Of a DNA stretch of 64,000 nt, positions 8,082-16,502 are shown piece by piece. This stretch comes from Thalassotalea nanhaiensis (GTDB lineage: Bacteria; Pseudomonadota; Gammaproteobacteria; Enterobacterales; Alteromonadaceae): positions 1,426,001-1,490,000 of the forward strand of contig NZ_CP134146.1 in assembly GCF_031583575.1 (NCBI RefSeq), given 5' to 3'. Position 1 is the first letter of the stretch; each line of letters opens with the position of its first letter. The position numbers and the translations under genes are program-made. Under the pieces are notes generated by a model. The model was not told the DNA's origin and made no database searches. It saw only the letters and a program-made list of their open reading frames with translations.

Positions 8082-8276
8082 GGCCAAGCCTTTAATTATT
8101 CTTATTAATACATTAAGCAAGCGCTTACATTGTGCAATTATTACAAACGCACTATATATTATTTTGTTGATATTGTTATAAAAAAAATACAAAAACTGGT
8201 ATTTAATTTACTGTTTTAAATAAAAGGCTGGTTTCTAACCCTTATGAACGGTTTAACAAACAATTCACAAATAAAT

Positions 8277-8290
8277 TGACAGCGCTGTCA
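8277..8290. promoter_or_regulatory. NagR-type operator before pgi
   Basis: Perfect 14-base palindrome TGACAGCGCTGTCA, 56 bases before the pgi start and about 195 from the nagR start. With the preceding T it contains TTGACA, a consensus -35 hexamer, so a bound repressor would block RNA polymerase. Confidence 0.8.
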
Positions 8291-8346
8291 TTTAACCTTA
8301 GTTTATAAATGAAATTATACAAGTTCAATTGTAAAAAGGTTTAAAA

Positions 8347-9996
8347 ATGACTTCAAGAACTGAATTATCTAGTTGGAAATCACTCACATCGCTTGCCCAA
8401 ACTATGAAGAATATTCATATGAATGATTTGTTTGCTGCAGATGCTGAGCGCTTTGATAAATTCTCAATTAAATTACCCGACATACTTTTTGATTATTCAA
8501 AAAACATTATTGATGATGCTGTTATTGAAGAGCTATTAAACTTATGCAAACAGGTCGACCTGGAATCTTGGCGTGACAAAATGTTCAATGCCGAGCGAAT
8601 CAATTTAACTGAAAATCGAGCGGTTTTACATACGGCATTGCGTAATCGCGGTAAAAAATCTATTGAACTAGATGGTGAAAATGTTACCAACCAGGTTGAA
8701 TGTGAGCTTGCTCATATGGAAGAGTTTGTTAATCAGGTAAGGCAAGGGCAGTGGAAGGGCTATTCAGGTAAACGCATTACCGACATCGTAAATATTGGTG
8801 TAGGCGGCTCAAATCTTGGTCCGCAAATGGTCACAGAAGCTCTAAAACATTACAGCGATCAAAGTGTTAACGTGCATTATGTATCTAATGTGGATGGTGC
8901 TCAAATTACCGAAGTACTTGCACCGTTAAATCCTGAAAAAGTACTATTTATTGTATCGAGTAAAACGTTTACTACCACAGAAACAATGACTAATGCCAAT
9001 ACGGCTACACAATGGTTATTGAAATCAGCAAATGATAGATCAGCCATACAGAAGCATTTTATTGCGGTCTCTGCAAATATCAAAAATGCCACTGAGTTTG
9101 GAATTCACCCTGATAATATTTTTTCAATGTGGGACTGGGTAGGCGGTCGATTTTCATTATGGTCAGCTATTGGGTTGCCAATTGCACTCGATTTAGGTTT
9201 TGATAAGTTTATCGAACTTCTTGAAGGTGCCTATGACATTGATGAACATTTTCAGCAAGCTCCGTTAAAAGAAAACGTACCTGTGCTTATGGCGTTACTG
9301 AGTTTATGGAATTGCACATTCTTAGGATTTAAATCTCAAGCGATACTACCTTACGATCAAACATTGCATATGCTCAGTGCTTATTTGCAGCAAGCTGAAA
9401 TGGAAAGTAATGGTAAGTCGGTATCCTGGGAAGGTGAGAAAATTTCCTATCCAACAGTTCCCTCAATCTGGGGCGAGTTAGGCATAAATGGCCAGCATGC
9501 GTTTTATCAGTACTTACATCAAAGTAATAATATTGTGCCTGGTGATTTTATCGGCTCCGTTGAAAGTGTTACGCCTGTCGCTGGGCATCATGAAACATTA
9601 ATGAGTAACTTTTTTGCTCAAACCCAAGCGTTAATGACTGGAGTAAACGAAGAGCAGGTTAGGGCAGATTTGAAGGCTAAAGGACGTGTACAAGAAGTTA
9701 TTGATAAACTTGCGCCGCATAAAGTTCATGAAGGTAATCGACCAACAAATACGTTACTACTTTCACAGATTAGCCCTAAAACATTAGGTCAGTTGATTGC
9801 TATGTATGAACATAAAATATTTGTACAAGGCATTTTATTACAAATTTGTTCGTTTGATCAGTGGGGGGTTGAATTAGGTAAGGGCTTAGCGGCAAATATT
9901 GAAACTGAATTATTATCAGACGATGTATCACAAAGCCATGACAGCTCTACGGCAAACTTAATCAAATTTTATAAGTCAGTGAAACAGCAAGCATAA
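8347..9996 (+). CDS. pgi: Glucose-6-phosphate isomerase
   Basis: 549 residues, the same length as the E. coli enzyme. It interconverts fructose 6-phosphate and glucose 6-phosphate in the cytoplasm. The phosphate-binding SIS region (IGVGGSNLGP, about residue 155) and the family signatures GGRFSLWSAIGL and FDQWGVELGK are present. The catalytic residues are visible: Glu353 in MESNGK, His384 in NGQH and Lys512 in the last signature. A NagR-type operator sits in its promoter region, so this copy looks tied to aminosugar breakdown, whose end product is fructose 6-phosphate. Whether the genome has another pgi cannot be seen here. Confidence 0.97.
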   Translation: MTSRTELSSWKSLTSLAQTMKNIHMNDLFAADAERFDKFSIKLPDILFDYSKNIIDDAVIEELLNLCKQVDLESWRDKMFNAERINLTENRAVLHTALRNRGKKSIELDGENVTNQVECELAHMEEFVNQVRQGQWKGYSGKRITDIVNIGVGGSNLGPQMVTEALKHYSDQSVNVHYVSNVDGAQITEVLAPLNPEKVLFIVSSKTFTTTETMTNANTATQWLLKSANDRSAIQKHFIAVSANIKNATEFGIHPDNIFSMWDWVGGRFSLWSAIGLPIALDLGFDKFIELLEGAYDIDEHFQQAPLKENVPVLMALLSLWNCTFLGFKSQAILPYDQTLHMLSAYLQQAEMESNGKSVSWEGEKISYPTVPSIWGELGINGQHAFYQYLHQSNNIVPGDFIGSVESVTPVAGHHETLMSNFFAQTQALMTGVNEEQVRADLKAKGRVQEVIDKLAPHKVHEGNRPTNTLLLSQISPKTLGQLIAMYEHKIFVQGILLQICSFDQWGVELGKGLAANIETELLSDDVSQSHDSSTANLIKFYKSVKQQA

Positions 9997-10038
9997 TATT
10001 AAGAACCATTACTGGGACATGTGACCATCATACTACCA

Positions 10039-10061
10039 CTTCCTGAACTTGTGTCAGGATC
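10039..10061. repeat. Dispersed repeat piece (CTGAACTTG...CAGG)
   Basis: TTCCTGAACTTGTGTCAGGA is nearly the same as the two inverted copies at 25579-25601 and 25614-25636. It lies between pgi and its terminator. It probably belongs to a short intergenic repeat family. Confidence 0.5.
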
Positions 10062-10073
10062 TCTTGTTAGATA

Positions 10074-10109
10074 AAGTGACTCCGTTGAATAGAGTCACTT
10101 ATTTCTTTT
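10074..10109 (+). terminator. Terminator between pgi and aqpZ
   Basis: AAGTGACTC (10074-10082) pairs with GAGTCACTT (10092-10100), loop of nine bases, followed by ATTTCTTTT. It separates the convergent pgi and aquaporin genes. Confidence 0.65.
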
Positions 10110-10122
10110 AAGTGCTTGTTTA

Positions 10123-10818
10123 TTACTCTTCAGCTGCAACCCAGCCGTAAACTTTACCCGCTATAATCGCACCTACAATAGGAGCAACCCAAAATAGCCA
10201 TAATTGCGCTGTTGCCCAATCGCCAACAAACATTGCTACACCTGTACTACGTGCGGGGTTTACTGAGGTATTACTTACGGGAATGGTAATTAAGTGAATT
10301 AATGTTAAACATAAACCAATTGCTATCGGAGCAAATCCTGCTGGCGCACGTTTATCTGTTGCGCCCAAAATTACCATTAAAAACATAAAGGTCATTACCA
10401 CTTCGGCAATCAGTACTGCCATCATCGAGTAGCCACCAGGTGAATGTGCACCATAGCCGTTAGAAGCAAAACCACCGCCTAAATCAAACCCTGGGGCACC
10501 TGAGGCAATTGAATATAGTACTGCTGCACCAGCAAGACCACCAACCACTTGAGCGATGATGTAAGGTACAAGTTCATTCGCCGGAAAGCGTCCACCAGAC
10601 CATAAACCAAATGAAACGGCAGGGTTAAGATGACAGCCTGATACATGCCCAATTGCATAGGCCATGGTCATAACTGTTAAACCAAATGCCAGCGATACAC
10701 CAACAAACCCGATACCCAAATCAGGTATGCCGGCAGCTAATACCGCACTGCCACAACCACCTAAGACTAACCAAAAAGTGCCAAAAAACTCAGCAGCTAA
10801 TTTATTTGTTAAAGTCAT
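10123..10818 (-). CDS. aqpZ: Aquaporin Z-type water channel
   Basis: 231 residues, the length of E. coli AqpZ. Six membrane helices and the two half-helix motifs are seen: NPA in HLNPAVSF (about residue 65) and NPA in SVNPARSTG (about residue 188). The Arg after the second motif is the selectivity-filter arginine, and the sequence is of the water-selective rather than glycerol type. It moves water across the inner membrane. It sits between pgi and the TonB receptor but points the other way. A degenerate copy of the NagR palindrome lies about 200 bases upstream, so a link to the locus is possible but weak. Confidence 0.93.
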   Translation of the reverse strand: MTLTNKLAAEFFGTFWLVLGGCGSAVLAAGIPDLGIGFVGVSLAFGLTVMTMAYAIGHVSGCHLNPAVSFGLWSGGRFPANELVPYIIAQVVGGLAGAAVLYSIASGAPGFDLGGGFASNGYGAHSPGGYSMMAVLIAEVVMTFMFLMVILGATDKRAPAGFAPIAIGLCLTLIHLITIPVSNTSVNPARSTGVAMFVGDWATAQLWLFWVAPIVGAIIAGKVYGWVAAEE

Positions 10819-11021
10819 AATTTTTTTCCTATTATTTATTTAATTATATTTATTCAGCTATTACCTAACACACGCCACTTATCCATCATTCTATTCGTAG
10901 ATCATTTTCGTTTAGTTCTTATTAATTCTCTAGATCAATGAAATCATTAAATAATTTTAGCTTACATAAAATTTAGCTCTAAATTGAGAAAACTTCCTGT
11001 AAATGCATGAAATAATTAAAA

Positions 11022-11035
11022 TGACAGCGTTGTTT
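11022..11035. promoter_or_regulatory. Degenerate NagR-like half operator
   Basis: TGACAGCG matches the left half exactly; the right half reads TTGTTT instead of CTGTCA. It could be a weak second site for the receptor promoter, a site for aqpZ, or chance. Confidence 0.35.
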
Positions 11036-11255
11036 TTGCTGTTTTAAAGATAAAAAACAACAGTGTAAGTTGATTTTTTGTATAAAAAACGAAAAAAAGT
11101 AAGAATAAATCGAGCTTTGTTAAGTTATTGATAATAAAGGTTAAAGATTGTTTTGTGTTATCTTTGTGTTAATGGTTTGTATGTTTTATTTACAATTTAA
11201 TGTAATTTTTTGTAGCCAAACGGTTAATTTCTGTGTATGTTTTATTACAAGCTTT

Positions 11256-11269
11256 TGACAGCGCTGTCA
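11256..11269. promoter_or_regulatory. NagR-type operator before the TonB receptor
   Basis: Perfect palindrome TGACAGCGCTGTCA, 105 bases before the chosen start. It is preceded by T so that TTGACA, a -35 consensus, is embedded, as at pgi. Confidence 0.8.
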
Positions 11270-11374
11270 TTTAAGTCAAACAAAAACTTAAAAATAGGTT
11301 GTATGTGATTTTTAAATTTTTTAGCTGGTTGCGCGGTTACGGTGAAAACTAAAATAAATCTAAAGGGTAGGAAA

Positions 11375-13975
11375 ATGTCGTCATTCAAATTCCAAAAACA
11401 TGTACTAGCTAGTAGCATTGCAATGGTACTTTCAGGTGCATCTGCATCGGCTATAGCAGCAGAAGAAGCAGAAGTAACCGCTGATAATATCGAAGTAATT
11501 GAAGTTACCGGTATTCGCGGCAGCAACAAGAAAAACTTAAATGCAAAACGATTCTCTAACGCAAGTGTGGATGCCATCAGTGCTGAAGACATTGGTAAAT
11601 TCCCTGATAAAAACGTTGCAGAATCATTACAGCGTATACCTGGTGTAACTATTCAACGTCAATTCGGTGAAGGTGCAGCAGTTTCAATTCGTGGTGCAGG
11701 TCAAGATTTAACACTTACCACATTGAATGGCCAAAACGTTGCGTCTACTGGTTGGTTCGTACTTGAGCCAGCAAAACGTAGCTTCAACTACGAATTACTA
11801 CCATCAGAATTGGTTGGTGATTTAGAGGTTTATAAGTCTTCACAAGCAGATATCGCTGAAGGTGGTATTGGTGGTACGGTTATCGTTAATACTCGTAAGC
11901 CACTAGATTTAGATGCAAATACTATTTATGCATCGGTTGAAGGTTCTTACCAATCAGATTCTGAAGAAACAGATCCACAGGCTTCAGCTATGTACAGCTG
12001 GAAAAACGAATCAGAAACAATGGGTTTCTTATTGTCAGGTGTAATGCAAGAGCGTTCATTACAACGCCAAGGTAACGAAGCATTCTGGGAATGGGGTGCA
12101 GGTCCTGTTGCGTTTGAACAAGAGCGTAAACGTTCTGCTATTACCGGTACTTTCCAATACTCTCCAACAGATAACATGGATTTCGTGTTAAATGTAATGG
12201 ATATGCAAATGGAAGCGGATAACACTAACTATGCATTATGGCTAACTCAAGCTGATAGCTCTTGGGGTGGTGTTGATCCTTCTGAAACGACTTGGTTAGG
12301 CCAAGAAACTGATGCAGATGGCAATATTACAAATCAAGGTACGCAAGTTGCGGGTCCTTTAAATGTAGCTTTCTATCAAATGCGTCCGCGTGAAGCGACG
12401 ATGGATTCAGACGTTGTAGATTTAACATTTAACTACACTGCGGATGATTACAAAATTAAAGTGCAAGTTGGTTCAACTGAATCTACTGGTGGTACTGATT
12501 TTGAGATGGTTCTTGATGATGGTTTAGTACCTTCAATTGCTGGTGGTACATATGACTTCACTGGTGGTGGTCAAACATGGAACTTACCAGCTGGTTTCGA
12601 TATGGAAACCTACGATCCAGGCACACTTGCAATGGGTACCGGTCCAAACTTTAACCGTACACCAAAAACAGATGAAGAATCTTACCTGCAAGGTGATGTT
12701 ACCTTTAACGTTGATTTAGGTGTAATAACTGAAATTAAAACTGGTTTAAAGTTTGCGCAACATGAAACTACATCTCGTCGCTATGAATACATTCAAGAAG
12801 AAGGCTTTAATAACGTAATCGCCACTTCTGGTATTCAAGACGGTAATTTAGATGTTGGCTCTGGTGACTATTCAATCAAGAAGTTTGATGCTGATGCATT
12901 AAAATCTTGGGCTAAAGATAGCATCATTGGTGAAACTGAAGATTTAGGCTCGTATAGTCATATTGAAGAAGACAATTATGCTGCTTATGTAATGGCAACG
13001 TTCGACGGTGAAGGTTTCCGCGGTAACTTTGGTGTTCGTTATGCAGGTACTGATGCTGAGTCTATTTACTATGTAAATGGCGAAAAAACCAGTACTGACG
13101 CTGACTATGCAGAATTTTTGCCTAGCTTTAACTTAGCAATGGACATTACAGATGAAGTTATCGTTCGTGTTGCTGCATCTCGTGCAATGGCTCGTCCACA
13201 GTACGTTGATATGTATGTTAACCCTAATGTTGTAGGTGCTAACGATGACTTACCAGATAACCAATACTGGGTTGTAGGAAACGTTGGTCTTAAGCCTTTC
13301 GTTGCCGATATGTTTGATATTGGTGTTGAATGGTACTTTAATGATTCATCATTATTATCAGCAACGTTATTCATGAAAGATGTGAAGAACTTTGTAACGT
13401 TCTCAGAGCGTAAAGTTGCAGCTGACGAAATTGATTTTGACTTGCCACCTGAAGAAGCTGCAAATGGCTGGACAGTACAAGAGAAATCTAACGGTCAAGA
13501 TGCACAAATCGAAGGTCTAGAGCTTCAATACCAACAAGACTTTGGTAATGGATTTGGTACATTGATTAACTACACATACACTGACACATCTACTGATGAA
13601 AGCACGTATGTTGATGGTAACCCATTCTTAAGCGATAGCTCAAAAGATCAATATAACCTTACTGGTTACTATGAAAATGACTCATTATCGGTTCGTTTAT
13701 CATACAACTGGCGTAGCGAGTATATGATCCGTGAAACAGGTTCATACGGAAACCGTTTACATGATGACTTTGGCTCTTTAGATTTAAGTGCAACGTATCA
13801 TGTAACTGAAAACGTTGATGTTCGTATTGATGCGACCAATATAACTGAAGAAGAAGCTAAGCAGTACGGTAATAACAATTACCCAACTTCATACAGTGGT
13901 TTCACTCAGGGGTTCCCATTATATGAATATGAAATGGCTCGACGTATCAACGCTGGTGTAAGCGTTAAGTTCTAA
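11375..13975 (+). CDS. TonB-dependent receptor, probable chitooligosaccharide/GlcNAc oligomer uptake
   Basis: 866 residues from the ATG at 11375 (AAAGGG 7 bases before); a GTG 11 codons earlier lacks such a site. The signal peptide ends near residue 30 (SAIAA). Next are a TonB-box-like stretch (IEVIEVTGIR), the plug domain (residues 50-160, with DIGKFPDKNVAESLQRIPGV and GGTVIVNTRKP) and a 22-strand barrel ending in aromatic Phe (VSVKF). It imports large substrates through the outer membrane using TonB energy. The substrate is inferred from the operator in front of it and from the GH20 and nag genes behind it. A terminator follows, so the sapC group may be expressed at a lower level. Confidence 0.92.
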   Translation: MSSFKFQKHVLASSIAMVLSGASASAIAAEEAEVTADNIEVIEVTGIRGSNKKNLNAKRFSNASVDAISAEDIGKFPDKNVAESLQRIPGVTIQRQFGEGAAVSIRGAGQDLTLTTLNGQNVASTGWFVLEPAKRSFNYELLPSELVGDLEVYKSSQADIAEGGIGGTVIVNTRKPLDLDANTIYASVEGSYQSDSEETDPQASAMYSWKNESETMGFLLSGVMQERSLQRQGNEAFWEWGAGPVAFEQERKRSAITGTFQYSPTDNMDFVLNVMDMQMEADNTNYALWLTQADSSWGGVDPSETTWLGQETDADGNITNQGTQVAGPLNVAFYQMRPREATMDSDVVDLTFNYTADDYKIKVQVGSTESTGGTDFEMVLDDGLVPSIAGGTYDFTGGGQTWNLPAGFDMETYDPGTLAMGTGPNFNRTPKTDEESYLQGDVTFNVDLGVITEIKTGLKFAQHETTSRRYEYIQEEGFNNVIATSGIQDGNLDVGSGDYSIKKFDADALKSWAKDSIIGETEDLGSYSHIEEDNYAAYVMATFDGEGFRGNFGVRYAGTDAESIYYVNGEKTSTDADYAEFLPSFNLAMDITDEVIVRVAASRAMARPQYVDMYVNPNVVGANDDLPDNQYWVVGNVGLKPFVADMFDIGVEWYFNDSSLLSATLFMKDVKNFVTFSERKVAADEIDFDLPPEEAANGWTVQEKSNGQDAQIEGLELQYQQDFGNGFGTLINYTYTDTSTDESTYVDGNPFLSDSSKDQYNLTGYYENDSLSVRLSYNWRSEYMIRETGSYGNRLHDDFGSLDLSATYHVTENVDVRIDATNITEEEAKQYGNNNYPTSYSGFTQGFPLYEYEMARRINAGVSVKF

Positions 13976-13996
13976 TTACTATTGGAACAAAGAAGT

Positions 13997-14026
13997 AAAA
14001 GGGGAAGGTAGTCTTCCCCTTTTGTT
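13997..14026 (+). terminator. Terminator after the TonB receptor
   Basis: AAAAGGGGAAG (13997-14007), loop GTAGT, CTTCCCCTTTT (14013-14023). A perfect 11-bp stem with a T tract. It may let part of the transcripts pass into sapC, which has no operator of its own that I can see. Confidence 0.8.
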
Positions 14027-14166
14027 AACTTAAAGTTGAATTAACGTCCAATTAGCAGTGTTAAGTGATTTTATTAAAAAAATTGAAAATATCACTTGTA
14101 TTGGTTTTACCGCTCGGTTTAGTCTAAGACCCTATTAAAAAAAGACCCGCATTTCGGAGTAGTATT

Positions 14167-14874
14167 ATGAGTCAAAATATTCAACCATTAAATAAAACCG
14201 CACACGCAAAAACAAAAATAAAACCTCAAGCAAACTATACACATGCAAAAGGGCAACATCTTGCTCCAGTAGTTGTACATGAATTTGCTAGAGCATCTTC
14301 AGAGTTTCCTGTTGTATTTGTTAAAAATACAGAAACAGGCACATTTCAGCCAGTAGCTTTATTTGGCATTAAGCCAGGTGAAAACCTTTACACTGAAACT
14401 GAAACTTGGGAAGGCACTTATGCCCCTGCAGCAGTAACTAACTTTCCTTTATCTTTAGTACCAGAAAGCAAAGATTCAGATAAGTTTATGGTGGTTATTG
14501 CGACTGATAACGCAGTGGTAAATGAAGACGAAGGAAATGCTTTATTTGAAGAAGATGGTGAAGAAAGTGAATATTTAACGCGTCGTAAAGAAGCGTTAGG
14601 ACAATATTTTGAACACTCTCACATTACTCAAGCATTTACCAAAGAATTAGCCGATAAAGATTTATTAATTCAGCAAAATTTAGAAATTTCTGCTAACGGC
14701 GAGAAAATCCAGATCAACGGTCTGTATTTAGTTGATGAAAAGAAACTTAATGAACTTTCAGATGAAGACTATATTGCACTTCGTAAACGTGGTGTTCTTG
14801 CACCAATTTATGCGCATTTAAATTCAATGCATCAATTGCATCGTTTAGTTAAAAAGAAAGTTGCATTAAGCTAA
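14167..14874 (+). CDS. SapC-family protein
   Basis: 235 residues, no signal peptide or membrane helix. It matches the SapC family in overall shape: FPVVFVKN near residue 50, PVALFGI near 63, W-G-YAPA...FP near 82-95 and a C-terminal LNSMHQL-RLV block. The family is named for an S-layer-associated protein of Campylobacter, but in marine Alteromonadales and Caulobacterales such genes sit beside TonB receptors and halogenase-like genes. Its role there is unknown. SD GGAGT is 7 bases before ATG. The next gene starts 38 bases downstream, so the two are likely co-transcribed. Confidence 0.8.
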   Translation: MSQNIQPLNKTAHAKTKIKPQANYTHAKGQHLAPVVVHEFARASSEFPVVFVKNTETGTFQPVALFGIKPGENLYTETETWEGTYAPAAVTNFPLSLVPESKDSDKFMVVIATDNAVVNEDEGNALFEEDGEESEYLTRRKEALGQYFEHSHITQAFTKELADKDLLIQQNLEISANGEKIQINGLYLVDEKKLNELSDEDYIALRKRGVLAPIYAHLNSMHQLHRLVKKKVALS

Positions 14875-14912
14875 TTAACTTAGCAGGATAACCTGCTATT
14901 TAAGAAGGCTTT

Positions 14913-16469
14913 ATGAACGAAAAGAATGTCAAATCTATCACTATTGTTGGTGGTGGTTCATCCGGTTGGATGAGTGCGTTATATCTAAATAAACTGTATA
15001 ACCACAATCAAAAAAATATTGATATAACCGTTATTGAAAGTAAAGATATCGGCATTCTTGGTGTAGGAGAGGCGACAGTTCACTCTATTCGCTTCTTCTT
15101 CGCTGCAATGGGGCTTGATGAACAAGAACTATTGCATGAAACAAATGCCACATTAAAAACAGGCATTATGTTTAGAAATTGGATGCAGCCTAAAAATGGC
15201 AGCACCCATGAATATTTCCATCCTTTTGAACACCAGGCGCTTGGCAACATCCTCGATATTTCCACTGCCTGGATTCTAAGTTCTCGTCACTTATTTGAAC
15301 GCTACGATCAAGGGGTGAGTTTATCTTCCCATCTGATGGCTAAAAACCTTAGCCCGAAAATGCCTTCATCAAAACCTTATCAAGGCATAGTACCTTACGG
15401 TTATCATATCGATGCCACATTAATGGCTCGATTTTTACGTAAAAAAGCTGAAGCTGCCGGTGTTATTCACGTTGAGGCTATGGTGAATAACGTTAACGTT
15501 AAAGATGGCAATATTGATAGTATCGATACCGACCAAGGCCAATTTAGTGCTGATATGTTTATCGATTGCACTGGTTTTAAAGGCTTGTTAATCGAAGCGC
15601 TAAAAGCAGATAATTGGCAGTCGTTCGAGCAAGAATTACCCTGTAATAAAGCGGTGGCCATGCAAGTGGCTTACAAAGATGAACAGGTGCCGCGCAGCTA
15701 CACTACAGCAACAGCATTAACCAACGGCTGGGCTTGGGAAATTGATTTGTCATCTCGTCGTGGTACAGGTTATGTATATGACGGAAATCGTTTAACCAAA
15801 GAACAAGCAGAAACTGAATTAAAACAACATGTAGGTAAAGATGCAGAGGTACTAAAAACCTTGCACCTTAATATGAAAATAGGCTGTCGCAAAGAGTTCT
15901 GGGTAGGAAATTGTATTGCCATTGGTTTATCGGGTGGTTTTATTGAACCGCTGGAATCGACAGGGTTACACTTAATCAACGTCAGTGTGAAGCTTTTGGC
16001 GACACACATTTCTTCAAATCAAATTTCACAAGTGTCGCGCGACTCCTATAACCGTTTAATGAATGGCATTTATGATGACTTAAAACGTTTCATCGTTCTG
16101 CACTATTGTTTAACTGATCGTGATGATAGCGAGTTTTGGCAACAGGCTCAAAAAAGTGTTGATTATTGTCCTGAGCTGAAACAACAAATCGAATTGTGGC
16201 GCCATAAAACCTGCGAGTTTATGGATTTAGCCGGCGGCTATGCAACCACTTTTACCGATGAAAACTATCGCTTTATTCTTTATGGTATGGATCATTTTCC
16301 TACACTTCATATGCCTTATGATGAAGACAGTTGCCAACAAATTTTTAACCGTTTTACTTTTATGGCTAACAAAGCTCAAGCGGTAACCTTATCCCATCAA
16401 GAATGGATAAAGCAGCGTAGTATGAAGGATTTATCTACAGATAACGTATCAATTAGTATTGGCTCTTAA
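14913..16469 (+). CDS. Flavin-dependent tryptophan-halogenase-like protein 1
   Basis: 518 residues. The FAD-binding start has VGGG..G (Gly13, Gly15, Gly18) and a GVGEAT block at 50-55. The residues that catalyse halogenation in PrnA-type enzymes are in place: Lys82 (ATLKTGI) and Glu348 (EPLESTG). The WxWxI motif is at 273-277 (WAWEI), but the usual Pro after it is Asp. The family uses reduced FAD, chloride or bromide and oxygen to make a hypohalous species that attacks an aromatic ring. What it halogenates in a sugar-use locus, and whether it does so at all, is unknown. No own flavin reductase is nearby. It is the first of two paralogues, 33 bases before the next. Confidence 0.85.
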   Translation: MNEKNVKSITIVGGGSSGWMSALYLNKLYNHNQKNIDITVIESKDIGILGVGEATVHSIRFFFAAMGLDEQELLHETNATLKTGIMFRNWMQPKNGSTHEYFHPFEHQALGNILDISTAWILSSRHLFERYDQGVSLSSHLMAKNLSPKMPSSKPYQGIVPYGYHIDATLMARFLRKKAEAAGVIHVEAMVNNVNVKDGNIDSIDTDQGQFSADMFIDCTGFKGLLIEALKADNWQSFEQELPCNKAVAMQVAYKDEQVPRSYTTATALTNGWAWEIDLSSRRGTGYVYDGNRLTKEQAETELKQHVGKDAEVLKTLHLNMKIGCRKEFWVGNCIAIGLSGGFIEPLESTGLHLINVSVKLLATHISSNQISQVSRDSYNRLMNGIYDDLKRFIVLHYCLTDRDDSEFWQQAQKSVDYCPELKQQIELWRHKTCEFMDLAGGYATTFTDENYRFILYGMDHFPTLHMPYDEDSCQQIFNRFTFMANKAQAVTLSHQEWIKQRSMKDLSTDNVSISIGS

Positions 16470-16502
16470 GCACTTTTATCAATAATACGAGGAATAGAGC
16501 CA

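Larger units (their letters stand above)
10819..11374. promoter_or_regulatory. Gene-free control region between aqpZ and the receptor gene
   Basis: 556 bases, very AT-rich, without a supported gene. It holds a degenerate NagR-like site at 11022-11035 and a perfect one at 11256-11269, and must contain the divergent promoters. A GTG-started extension of the receptor reaches 11342 but is not favoured. Confidence 0.6.

Noticed and set aside
8082-8192. N-terminal extension of the LacI regulator to 8192
   Set aside because: The extra 37 residues carry no headpiece sequence; the family start MKVTINDV is at 8081 and has a ribosome binding site upstream.
11245-11592. Minus-strand frame of 115 codons across the receptor start
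   Set aside because: Covers the NagR operator and the signal-peptide region of a clear gene; no family sequence.
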